From the NCBI GenBank assembly GCA_035534615.1, contig DATLRO010000095.1, positions 1 to 18,979 on the forward strand: 18,979 nucleotides of DNA, in the 5' to 3' direction. The position numbers were made by a program, and so were the translations under genes. The notes beneath the pieces were generated by a model that was not told the DNA's origin, did not search any database, and saw nothing but the letters and a program-made list of their open reading frames with translations. This DNA is from JAGWRA01 sp035534615 (GTDB lineage: Bacteria > Acidobacteriota > Vicinamibacteria > Vicinamibacterales > CAVVIG01). This document shows positions 7,457-16,354 of this stretch, piece by piece (position 1 is the first letter of the stretch; every line of letters starts with the position of its first letter).

Positions 7457-8146
7457 ATGCGACGTAGTCTGATCGCGGTGCTCATCAGCGCGCTCGCCGG
7501 CACGGCGGTCGCTGCCACTGTCCCCCGGCGCATCGTCCAGCGCCGCCGGGCGCCCCTCGTCCAGCTCAAGACGATTCAGCCGGACATCAAGTGTCCGGCG
7601 GTGCTCGGGGTGGGCGTGAAGACCGGCGAGCAGTTCTGCGACGTGCTGGCGGGGCAGGACCCCCTGACCGGGATTCTCATCACCATCCCGCGGCATCGCG
7701 GCATGGCGACGCTGACGTTCGATCTGCACAACCGGGAGACCTACTCGCCCTCGCAGGTCCGCGCGCACCGGGCCTACGCGCGCTACACGGCGACCGTCGA
7801 CGTCCTGGCGCTGGACGGGACGCTCATCGACCGGGGCGTCATCCGGAGCTCGTTCCGGACGGCCGCCGATCTCGTCGATCGGATCAGCGGCGGGGCGGGC
7901 CCCGGCGGCGTCAAGGCGGTCGCTCCGACCGGGACCCAGCCGATCCGGATTGCCATCCCTGAGAAGATCGACCAGGTCAGCATCCTCGGCGAGAAGGTGG
8001 ACGTCGTCCGGCTGGACGGTTCGTACACCTACAATGCGCCCGGCCGGCCGATCGCCGACATCAGCAACGTGAGGGTGGAGTACCGGCCCGCGCCGCCCCT
8101 CCGCCCGCGCCGGCCCGTGCGGCGCGACGTTCGCCGCCGGCCGTAG
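7457..8146 (+). CDS. Secreted protein of unknown function
   Basis: I do not recognise a named family in this 229-aa protein. The first 20 residues (RRSLIAVLISALAGTAVA, then ATVP) form a clear Sec signal peptide with an AVA-A cleavage site. The mature part has two cysteines (KCPAVLG and QFCDVL) about 15 residues apart that could pair in the periplasm. It is rich in beta-type strands (GILITIPRHRGMATLTFDLHN, YTATVDVLALDG). The C-terminus is Pro/Arg-rich (PAPPLRPRRPVRRDVRRRP) and strongly basic, so it might bind nucleic acid, acidic polymer or membrane surface. It is preceded by its own -10 hexamer and ends 41 bp from a convergent gene, so it is probably transcribed alone. Confidence 0.75.
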   Translation: MRRSLIAVLISALAGTAVAATVPRRIVQRRRAPLVQLKTIQPDIKCPAVLGVGVKTGEQFCDVLAGQDPLTGILITIPRHRGMATLTFDLHNRETYSPSQVRAHRAYARYTATVDVLALDGTLIDRGVIRSSFRTAADLVDRISGGAGPGGVKAVAPTGTQPIRIAIPEKIDQVSILGEKVDVVRLDGSYTYNAPGRPIADISNVRVEYRPAPPLRPRRPVRRDVRRRP

Positions 8147-8187
8147 ACCGCGTCGTACGCCGACCCGGCGCGTTCGGGGTACGCCGT

Positions 8188-8943
8188 CTAGAAGCTCAAC
8201 TGCTGGCCGTCCTGGGGGATCCTGATCCGGCCGCTGAGGTTCGCCTGGCGGACCAGCTCGGCGAGGCGGCTGCGGCCGAGCGCGCAGTGGTTCCACGCTT
8301 CCATGTGCACGGCAACGACCGTCGCCTCCGGCGCGGCCTGCGCGACCCTCAGCACATCGTCTGAGTCCATGGTGATCGGGTCGCTGTCGACGAACTCGGC
8401 AGCGCCGGCGTTGACGACGATGACGCCCGGCTTGTGGCGCGCGAGGGCGTCTGCCACGAGCGGACACCAGACCGTGTCGCCGGCGACGTAGAGCGGCCGC
8501 TCGCCGGCGGCCCGGAAGACGAAGCCCGAGACCGGCCCCATCTGCCGGGCCAGATCGCCCGTGCCGTGGCGCCCGCCGGTCCGGATGATCTCCAGGCCTT
8601 CCCAGTCCACCTTGTCGGCCACCGGCTGGACCTGCTTGAACCCCCGCTTCGCCAGCGCGTCCGCATCCTCCGGCTGGCAGAAGACCGGCAGCGCATGGGG
8701 AAGCTGCTGCACCGCCTCATCGTCCAGGTGGTCGCGGTGGAGGTGCGTGACGACCAGCGCCTGAAGACCCCGGGCGATCTCCGGAATCGGGGCGGGGAGG
8801 TCGACGAGCGGGTTGCGCCGGTCGTTGTCGGAGTTCTCGATCGGCGGCTGCATGCCGGCGGCGCCGAGCGCCGGGTCGAGCAGCAGGTGCCGGCCGCCGA
8901 TCTCGAGGCGCAGCGTGGCATGACGGATGAGTTTGATGTCCAT
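8188..8943 (-). CDS. MBL-fold metal-dependent hydrolase (UlaG-like)
   Basis: This 251-aa metallo-beta-lactamase-fold protein has the zinc site HxHxDH at 67-72 (THLHRDHLDD), a bridging aspartate in VAGDTVW (about 155) and a later histidine in VVAVHMEAWNH. The short single-domain layout and MDIKLIRHATLRLEIGGRHLLLDP start place it in the COG2220 group with UlaG (L-ascorbate-6-phosphate lactonase) and N-acyl-phosphatidylethanolamine phospholipase D-like enzymes. The substrate is not predictable. A likely -10 hexamer sits 6 nt before the ATG, so the gene appears to have its own leaderless promoter. It lies downstream of, and codirectional with, the radical SAM gene, but a Rho-independent terminator separates them. 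A link to lipid metabolism is possible but unsupported. Confidence 0.88.
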   Translation of the reverse strand: MDIKLIRHATLRLEIGGRHLLLDPALGAAGMQPPIENSDNDRRNPLVDLPAPIPEIARGLQALVVTHLHRDHLDDEAVQQLPHALPVFCQPEDADALAKRGFKQVQPVADKVDWEGLEIIRTGGRHGTGDLARQMGPVSGFVFRAAGERPLYVAGDTVWCPLVADALARHKPGVIVVNAGAAEFVDSDPITMDSDDVLRVAQAAPEATVVAVHMEAWNHCALGRSRLAELVRQANLSGRIRIPQDGQQLSF

Positions 8944-8949
8944 GGAGAA

Positions 8950-8955
8950 ATTGTA
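8950..8955 (-). promoter_or_regulatory. -10 hexamer TACAAT, predicted leaderless start
   Basis: On the minus strand TACAAT ends 6 nt before the ATG at 8943, which would place the transcription start on the A of the start codon. No Shine-Dalgarno can fit in that space. The -35 region is weak. Confidence 0.55.
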
Positions 8956-8989
8956 GTGCAGGGGGTACCAGGTGAGGCCGCCCGTACAG

Positions 8990-9024
8990 AAAACCGGCCG
9001 GACACCCCGTGGGGCATCCGGCCG
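8990..9024 (-). terminator. Rho-independent terminator of the radical SAM gene
   Basis: On the minus strand a long hairpin is formed by an 8-bp outer stem (CGGCCGGA at 8995-9002 with TCCGGCCG at 9017-9024) and an inner CCCC/GGGG stem. It is followed by G then TTTT, the complement of the A-run at 8990-8993. It begins 26 bp after the radical SAM stop codon. Confidence 0.8.
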
Positions 9025-9049
9025 TGTGTGACACCGCGCGAGCGCCGGT

Positions 9050-11152
<2,103 letters not shown>

Positions 11153-11575
11153 GCTGGAGCTCTCCTTGAGGAAACCGTCCGCGCTCCGCGCGGACAGCCG
11201 AAACCGGGGCCCTCGACGGACACACCGGTGTAGCAGGCCGATCCGTACCGGCCGAATTGCAGGCATGATAGCGCGATTGCCCTTGAAATATGGCCGTTTT
11301 CAGTCGGCTGGCCCTGGCGGGGCCCCATCGGGCCCGGATGAGCGTCGAGCGGGCATTGCCGACTGAATTGGTCGGAGTTCTCGGCGGCCGATCCGGACCA
11401 GCGCGGCCATCCAGCCGCCTCGCCCAGACCCCTCGGACCCGCCATCGGCCCTCGACGGATCGCCGCCGTCCCCCCTCCACCGCCGTCGAGCGCCGGCCGC
11501 CGGGTCGGTCCGCGCCCTCCCGACCGGCCTCGCACTGGACCGGCTCCCCGACCCTCACGGTATGATCGTCGGACG
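11153..11575. other. Divergent intergenic region between the radical SAM gene and ypdA
   Basis: No gene is seen in these 423 bp; the open frames here are out-of-frame shadows. It holds the strong Shine-Dalgarno AAGGAG (11167-11162, minus) of the radical SAM gene. A TATCAT hexamer on the minus strand (11270-11265) could be its -10 and would give a leader of about 106 nt. At the other end lies the ypdA -10. A 13-bp direct repeat, GGCCCTCGACGGA, occurs at 11208-11220 and 11448-11460 and might be an operator pair, or chance. The part from about 11380 is C-rich and Pro/Arg-like in all frames, typical of unselected GC-rich spacer. Confidence 0.45.
11561..11566 (+). promoter_or_regulatory. -10 hexamer TATGAT, predicted (near-)leaderless start of ypdA
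   Basis: TATGAT lies 9 nt before the ATG at 11576, leaving room for a leader of at most 1-3 nt and no Shine-Dalgarno. A TGGACC at 11536-11541 is the nearest -35-like sequence, at a long 19-bp spacing. Confidence 0.5.
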
Positions 11576-12577
11576 ATGACTGTTCACGATCTCCTCATTG
11601 TGGGCGGCGGGCCGTCCGGCCTCTCCGCCGCCATCGCCGCCCGCCGGCGCGGGCTCGACTACCTCGTGGTCGAGAAGGGCGTCCTCGTCAACTCGATCTT
11701 TCATTTTCCAGTGCACATGGTCTTCTTCACGACGCCGGAGCTGCTCGAAATCGGCGGCGTGCCGCTGACGACGCCGTACGACAAGCCGACCCGGCTCGAA
11801 GCGCTGCGCTACTACCGGCGCGTCGTCGACGCCTTCGACCTGCAGGTGGCGTGCGGCGAGGAGGCGATCGACCTCGCCAGGGAAGAGGGGATGGCGGGCC
11901 AGGGCATGCTGTTCGCCCTGCACCTCCGGTCGCAGCGGGGCGTCCACCGGGTCCTCCACGCCCGGGCGGTGGCGCTGGCGATCGGCTACTACGATCACCC
12001 GAACCTGCTCGAGATTCCCGGCGAGGATCTGCCGCACGTCTCGCATTACTACAACGAACCGCACCCGTACTACCGGCAGCGCGTCATCGTCGTCGGCGGC
12101 AAGAACTCGGCCGCCGAGGCGGCGCTGGAGCTGTACCGGGCCGGCGCGCAGGTGACGCTCGTGCATCGCCGCGCGGCGCTGGGCGAGTCGATCAAGTACT
12201 GGGTGAAGCCCGACATCGAGAACCGGATCCGGGAAGGCGCCATTCCCGCGCGGTTCGACACGCGGATCGTCGAGATCCGTCCGACGGCGGTGATCGTGGA
12301 GCGGGACGGGCGCCGCGAGGAGCTGCCGGCCGACGCGGTGCTGCTGCTGACCGGATACCACCCCGACACGACGCTGTTCGTCCGGGCGGGCGTGCAGGTG
12401 AGCGAGCGGGGCGCGCCGCAGTACGACCCGGAGACGTTCGAAACCAACGTGCCGAACCTCTTCGTGGCGGGCGGGGCGCTGGCGGGGCGGGACACCGGGG
12501 CGATCTTCATCGAGAACGGCCGGTTTCACGGGGAGCAGATCGTGAAGGTGCTGGCGGAGCGCTGGGCGGCTTCCTAG
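11576..12577 (+). CDS. ypdA: YpdA-family FAD-dependent oxidoreductase (putative bacillithiol disulfide reductase)
   Basis: This 333-aa flavoprotein matches YpdA/Bdr, which reduces oxidised bacillithiol (BSSB) with NADPH in Firmicutes. The FAD-binding motif is GGGPSG at 10-15. The family signatures EKGVLVNSIFHFPVHMVFFTTPELLEIG (33-60) and YDHPNLLEIPGEDLPHVSHYYNEPHPY are present, and the NAD(P)-binding GGKNSA is at 174-179. The C-terminus FIENGRFHGEQI is also typical. The residue at position 14, a conserved cysteine in S. aureus YpdA that is reported to be needed for BSSB reduction, is serine here. The protein may therefore use another mechanism or another low-molecular-weight disulfide. It is transcribed divergently from the radical SAM gene and converges on the Lon-domain gene. 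No bacillithiol biosynthesis gene (bshA/B/C) is in the window. Confidence 0.88.
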   Translation: MTVHDLLIVGGGPSGLSAAIAARRRGLDYLVVEKGVLVNSIFHFPVHMVFFTTPELLEIGGVPLTTPYDKPTRLEALRYYRRVVDAFDLQVACGEEAIDLAREEGMAGQGMLFALHLRSQRGVHRVLHARAVALAIGYYDHPNLLEIPGEDLPHVSHYYNEPHPYYRQRVIVVGGKNSAAEAALELYRAGAQVTLVHRRAALGESIKYWVKPDIENRIREGAIPARFDTRIVEIRPTAVIVERDGRREELPADAVLLLTGYHPDTTLFVRAGVQVSERGAPQYDPETFETNVPNLFVAGGALAGRDTGAIFIENGRFHGEQIVKVLAERWAAS

Positions 12578-12605
12578 CGCCAGCTGGGCACAGAGCCCGG
12601 AAGAA

Positions 12606-12712
12606 CCGGCGCGGAGCGCCGGCGGCCCGCAGCGCGGGCCCGCGAACGGAACGGAGCGAGCCGGCGCGAGGCGAGCGAGTGGAGTGAGCCGGGGTCCGGG
12701 GCGGAGCCCCGG
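12606..12712. terminator. Three GC-rich hairpins between convergent genes
   Basis: Perfect 7-bp stems with 3-nt loops lie at 12606-12622 (CCGGCGC-GGA-GCGCCGG), 12624-12640 (GGCCCGC-AGC-GCGGGCC) and 12696-12712 (CCGGGGC-GGA-GCCCCGG). The first and third share the GGA loop and differ by one compensated base pair. They fill the gap between ypdA (+) and the Lon-domain gene (-), so they probably end transcription in both directions or block read-through, although T-runs are absent apart from TTAAGTT after the third. The spacer between hairpins two and three is a degenerate GGAGCGAGCC-like repeat. Confidence 0.55.
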
Positions 12713-12718
12713 TTAAGT

Positions 12719-13357
12719 TCAGTGCGGCCGCTGGCGGTACCACGGGCGTTCCGCCAGCAGCTCCCGCATTTCGAGCAGTTCCAGCAGCGACTCGCAGCGG
12801 GCGCGCACGCCGTCGCGCTCCAGCAGGGCCTGCCGCTCGAGCGGCTCGAGCGCCAGGTACTGCGCCAGCGCGTGCACGAGATCCTCGTCCGACAGGGTGA
12901 TCGGCAGCTTCTGGTCGAGGCCGGCACCGTCGCCGGCCGGGACGACGAGCGCCTCGAGGCGCTGGCGGTGGGCGCGCAGGCGGTCACGGTCGCACGGCAC
13001 CGTGTCCTCGATCATGACCTCGACGTGCGCGCGCCGGTACGGCAGGTCGGCCTCGTGGGCCTCGTGGACGATCCGGAATTTCTCCAGGCCGCGCAGCACG
13101 ATGTTGTAGCACCCGTCGGGCAGCCGCTCGGCGTGGGTGATGAGCCCGTTGCCGCCGATGGGGTAGACGGGCGGCCGGCCCTCGTAATCCTCCTCCCAGC
13201 CCGGCTTCAGCAGCACGATGCCGATCATCCGGTCTCCCTCGAGCGCGTCGGCCACCATGGCCCGGTACCGCGGCTCGAAGATGTGCAGCGGCAGGAACAC
13301 GTTGGGAAACAGCACGACGTTCGGCAGGGGGAAGAGCGGAATGGTGCGTGACAGCAT
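12719..13357 (-). CDS. Stand-alone Lon N-terminal substrate-binding domain protein
   Basis: This 212-aa protein consists of the Lon protease substrate-recognition (LAN/PUA-like) domain only. It begins IPLFPLPNVVLFPNVFLPLHIFEPRYRAMV, followed by GRPPVYPIGGNGLI and YNIVLRGLEKFRI. It has no AAA+ ATPase and no Ser-Lys protease domain. The C-terminal half is helical and Leu/Arg/Glu-rich (LAQYLALEPLERQALLERDGVRARCESLLELLEM). Such single-domain proteins are widespread and poorly characterised; a role in recognising unfolded or specific client proteins is inferred. The ATG at 13357 lies 11 bp after the VWA stop codon, so it is the third gene of the MoxR-VWA operon. This context suggests it selects or delivers clients for that AAA+ machine. 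Confidence 0.88.
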   Translation of the reverse strand: MLSRTIPLFPLPNVVLFPNVFLPLHIFEPRYRAMVADALEGDRMIGIVLLKPGWEEDYEGRPPVYPIGGNGLITHAERLPDGCYNIVLRGLEKFRIVHEAHEADLPYRRAHVEVMIEDTVPCDRDRLRAHRQRLEALVVPAGDGAGLDQKLPITLSDEDLVHALAQYLALEPLERQALLERDGVRARCESLLELLEMRELLAERPWYRQRPH

Positions 13358-13368
13358 GGCGGGCCGGC

Positions 13369-14670
13369 TCAGTGAAGGGTCTTCGTCTTCTTGTCCATGT
13401 AGTCCATGAGGACGTACTGGCCGAGCGTGTACGGCGTCGTGAAGTACGCCTTTCCGCGGCAGATCTCGGCGACCCGGCGGACGAAGCTCACCAGGTCGTA
13501 GTCGCGCGCCAGCATGAACGTGTTGATCATGATGCCGGACTTCCGGCAGGCGGCGACTTCGGCGAACGTCTCCGACACGATGAACGGGTCGAGCCCGAAC
13601 GCGTTCTTGTAGATCCGGCCGTCGGGGCGGGTCAGCGCCGACGGCTTCCCGTCGGTGATCATGATGATCTGGCGCATGTCCTTCCGCTGGCGATCGAGCA
13701 GCCGGCGCGCCAGGCGAAGCCCCTCGCGGGTGTTGGTGTAGTACGGGCCGACGCGCACGCGGCCGAGCTCGCCGAGCGGGATCTCCTCGGCGGAGTCGTG
13801 GAAGAGCACGACCTTCAGGGCGTCGCCCGGGTACTGGGTGCGGATCAGCTGCGACAGGGCGAGCGCGACCCGCTTGGCGGGCGTGAAGCGATCCTCGCCG
13901 TACAGGATCATGCTGTGGCTGCAGTCCAGCATCAGCACCGTCGCGCACGAGCTCTGATACTCGCCTTCCACGACCATCAGGTCCTCGTGCCGGACTGCGA
14001 TTCCGCCGGGGCCGGGCGTGCCGCCTCCGGCGCCTCGACCGGGCCGCAGGCGCTCTTCGTTCTGACGCCGGACGGCGTTGAGAATCGTGCCGGTCGCGTC
14101 GAGGTTCAGCGTGTCGCCGAACTCGTACGGCTTGGGCGCGCCGTTGGTCTCGATGCCGGTCGCGTGCTCGTGGGTGTCGTGACGCCCGAAGCTGCTCTTG
14201 CCCATCGCGCCCAGGAGATCGCGGAGGGCCCGGTAGCCGAGGAAGTCGAGCGCCTTGTCGGTCACTTCGAACCGCACCTCGGGCGCCTCCTCCCCCTGGC
14301 CGCCCCGGCCCGCCTGCCGGCGCTGGCGTTCGGCGTCGAGGTCCGGAGCGCCGGTGATGTAGCCCGCGTCCTTCATCCGGTCGATGAGATCCTGGACGAT
14401 CTGCTCCAGCCGCGCCCGGGCCGCTTCCTGGTCGGCGTCGGCCGGGTCGCCCAGCAGGCGATCGAGCACCTCGTCCGACAGCATGCCGCCGTTGAACAGG
14501 GCGTCGAGGATCGCGTCGTGCAGCGCCTGCATCGTCCGGTCTTCGTCGCCCAGCCCCTGCGGGTCGCCGAAGCCGCTGGACATCAGGAAGTCCGACAGCT
14601 TCGCCACGAGATCCTCGAGGTCGAGGTCGCCGAGCGGGTCGCCGGTGAATCGCGTGTAGCGGTAGCGCAT
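13369..14670 (-). CDS. VWA-domain protein, partner of the MoxR ATPase
   Basis: This 433-aa protein has no signal peptide. It carries a C-terminal von Willebrand factor A domain with a complete metal-ion-dependent adhesion site: Asp249-x-Ser251-x-Ser253 (DCSHS), Thr312-314 in YYTNTREG, and Asp340 in MITDGKP. The N-terminal ~230 residues are acidic and helical, with a Gly/Arg-rich linker (about 118-130 and 210-223). VWA proteins of this layout pair with MoxR-family AAA+ ATPases, as in magnesium or cobalt chelatases and RavA-ViaA, and bind the target. The ATP-driven partner is encoded 34 bp upstream, and the Lon-domain protein 11 bp downstream. The start ATG has no clear Shine-Dalgarno, since the gap holds heptamer-like NNNGAGC repeats instead. 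No chelatase or tetrapyrrole gene is nearby, so a chaperone role is preferred. Confidence 0.88.
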   Translation of the reverse strand: MRYRYTRFTGDPLGDLDLEDLVAKLSDFLMSSGFGDPQGLGDEDRTMQALHDAILDALFNGGMLSDEVLDRLLGDPADADQEAARARLEQIVQDLIDRMKDAGYITGAPDLDAERQRRQAGRGGQGEEAPEVRFEVTDKALDFLGYRALRDLLGAMGKSSFGRHDTHEHATGIETNGAPKPYEFGDTLNLDATGTILNAVRRQNEERLRPGRGAGGGTPGPGGIAVRHEDLMVVEGEYQSSCATVLMLDCSHSMILYGEDRFTPAKRVALALSQLIRTQYPGDALKVVLFHDSAEEIPLGELGRVRVGPYYTNTREGLRLARRLLDRQRKDMRQIIMITDGKPSALTRPDGRIYKNAFGLDPFIVSETFAEVAACRKSGIMINTFMLARDYDLVSFVRRVAEICRGKAYFTTPYTLGQYVLMDYMDKKTKTLH

Positions 14671-14707
14671 CTCAGGCTCGGGGCTCGGTGCTCACTGCTC
14701 GGGGCTA
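14671..14707 (-). repeat. Heptamer-like NNNGAGC repeats in the MoxR-VWA gap
   Basis: Read on the minus strand from the MoxR stop codon to the VWA start, the spacer is CCCGAGC, AGTGAGC, ACCGAGC, CCCGAGC, then CTGAG before the ATG. A 10-bp word GCTCGGGGCT recurs at 14676-14685 and 14697-14706. The repeats lie within about 30 bp, where a ribosome binding site would be expected. Confidence 0.6.
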
Positions 14708-16222
14708 GTTGTAGTACTTCTTCTTGCCCGGCCCCGGCAGCGGCAGACCTTCGTCGAACGGCTCGGCGGCGGCGGCGGTCCGTGGCTGGCGGCGCGGCGA
14801 CTCGGTCGCGTGATAGCCGCGCTCCTCGCTGCGGCTGATCTTCTTCTGCGCGTACAGGCCTTCGAGGACGAAGTCGATCGCGGACGCCCGGATCGGATCG
14901 GGCGCACCGCGCTCGCCGCCGACCTGCACGGCGAGGTCGTCGAGCCCCTGCACGTTGCGGGTCGCGTCCAGCAGCCCGGCCGCCGACAGCGCGTCGTCGG
15001 TCTGCAGCGTGCCGCCCATGTCGAACCATTCGACCACCTGCCGCGTGTCGACGCCGTCGAACCGCTCGGCGAAGACGTTCGCGACCGCCGATCGGATGAG
15101 GTCGCGCGCCACCGTGTCGGCGCCGCGCAGCTCGCCCTCGTACTCCAGCTCGAACTTGCCGGTGATCGACGGCAGGGCCGAGTACACGTCGGTCACGCGC
15201 GGCACGACGTGCGGCTCGCGGCTGAGGATCGCCCGGCGCTCGGCGTTTGAAAGGACCAGCTCCAGGGTCGAAATCGGCAGGCGCTGGCTGACGCCCGACC
15301 GCTTGTCGACCTTCCGATCGTCCCGCGCCTGGAAGGCGATTTCCTCGATGATCTCGCGCAGGTAGTCCGGAATCGTCACCGGCAGCCTGGTGTCGGCGCG
15401 CGCGGTCCAGGATTCCTGCGCCGTGATCGCCATGCCGTGCTCGCGGGAGGCCGGGTAGTGCGTCCGGATCTCGGACCCGATCCGGTCCTTGAGCGGCGTG
15501 ATGATCTTGCCGCGCGCCGTGTAGTCCTCCGGATTGGCCGTGAACACCATCAGCACGTCGAGCGGCAGCCGGACGGGGTAGCCTTTGATCTGGACGTCGC
15601 CTTCCTGCAGGATGTTGAACAGGCCGACCTGGATCTTGCCCGCCAGATCCGGCAGCTCGTTGATCGCGAAGATCCCCCGGTTCGCCCGCGGCAGCAGCCC
15701 GTAGTGCATCGTCAGCTCGCTGGAGAGCTGCAGGCCGGCCTGTGCCGCCTTGATCGGATCGATGTCGCCGACGATGTCGGCGATCGTCACGTCCGGCGTC
15801 GCCAGCTTCTCGACGTAGCGCGCCTCGCGGGGCAGCCAGTCGATCGCCAGCTCGTCGCCCTCCCGCGCGAGCCGCGCCCGGCAGCTGCTGCAGATCGGCG
15901 CGAACGGGTCGTCGTGAATCTCGCACCCCGCCACGACCGGGATCGTCTCGTCGAGCAGATCCATCAGGCCCCGGAGAATGCGGCTCTTCGCCTGCCCCCG
16001 CAGCCCGAGCAGGATGAAGTTGTGGCGCGCCAGCACGGCGTTGACGAGCTGCGGGATGACCGTCTCGTCGTAGCCGATGATGCCGGGAAACAACCGGTCC
16101 CCGGCCTCGAGCTTGCGGATCAGATTCCCGCGGATCTCGTCTTTGACCGTACGCCGCGACGCGTACCGATCGCCGAGGCGCCGCAGCGCGCCGAAGGTTC
16201 GAGCGGGAGAGGGGCCTGTCAT
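14705..16222 (-). CDS. MoxR-family AAA+ ATPase (magnesium-chelatase ChlI-like)
   Basis: This 505-aa protein is an AAA+ ATPase of the MoxR/ChlI clade. Walker A is GLRGQAKS (73-80), Walker B is GIFAINEL (183-190) with the usual Glu-Leu-Pro-Asp-Leu, and sensor 1 is FTANPED (227-233). Between Walker A and Walker B it has Cys100-x2-His103 and Cys111-x2-Cys114 (GCEIHDD, ICSSC), which could hold a structural zinc. The C-terminal 70 residues are low-complexity and end in GPGKKKYYN. The role inferred is an ATP-driven chaperone that remodels clients presented by the VWA partner encoded next. The start is set by an extended -10 placed directly before the ATG. It is the first gene of a three-gene operon and divergent from the phosphodiesterase gene. 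Confidence 0.9.
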   Translation of the reverse strand: MTGPSPARTFGALRRLGDRYASRRTVKDEIRGNLIRKLEAGDRLFPGIIGYDETVIPQLVNAVLARHNFILLGLRGQAKSRILRGLMDLLDETIPVVAGCEIHDDPFAPICSSCRARLAREGDELAIDWLPREARYVEKLATPDVTIADIVGDIDPIKAAQAGLQLSSELTMHYGLLPRANRGIFAINELPDLAGKIQVGLFNILQEGDVQIKGYPVRLPLDVLMVFTANPEDYTARGKIITPLKDRIGSEIRTHYPASREHGMAITAQESWTARADTRLPVTIPDYLREIIEEIAFQARDDRKVDKRSGVSQRLPISTLELVLSNAERRAILSREPHVVPRVTDVYSALPSITGKFELEYEGELRGADTVARDLIRSAVANVFAERFDGVDTRQVVEWFDMGGTLQTDDALSAAGLLDATRNVQGLDDLAVQVGGERGAPDPIRASAIDFVLEGLYAQKKISRSEERGYHATESPRRQPRTAAAAEPFDEGLPLPGPGKKKYYN

Positions 16223-16228
16223 CTTCCG

Positions 16229-16234
16229 ATTCTA
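16229..16234 (-). promoter_or_regulatory. Extended -10 TGTTAGAAT, predicted leaderless start of the MoxR operon
   Basis: On the minus strand TAGAAT (16234-16229), preceded by TGT to make an extended -10, ends 6 nt before the ATG at 16222. Transcription would start on the A of the start codon. The -35 region (TGGCCC) is poor, as expected for an extended -10 promoter. Confidence 0.6.
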
Positions 16235-16306
16235 ACAGCAGCCATCGTCCCGGGCCAGCGCGGCCGCCGCAAATGCGGCGCCCCGCCCCGGTCCAGCCGT
16301 CTACGT

Positions 16307-16312
16307 TAGACT
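16307..16312 (+). promoter_or_regulatory. Possible -10 hexamer TAGACT for the phosphodiesterase gene
   Basis: TAGACT in CGTTAGACTGT lies 42 nt before the ATG at 16355 and would give a leader of roughly 35 nt. It is weaker evidence than the near-start hexamers of the neighbouring genes. A 6-bp hairpin (CGCCGC-AAAT-GCGGCG, 16265-16280) lies between this site and the opposing MoxR promoter. Confidence 0.3.
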
Positions 16313-16354
16313 GTCGGGAGGGCTCCAGGCCCCGTCACCAGACCCGAACGGACA

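Noticed and set aside
11153..11266. N-terminal extension of the radical SAM protein to an ATG at 11266
   Set aside because: The extra residues are Arg-rich and unconserved in style, while the ATG at 11152 has an excellent AAGGAG site at 9-nt spacing.
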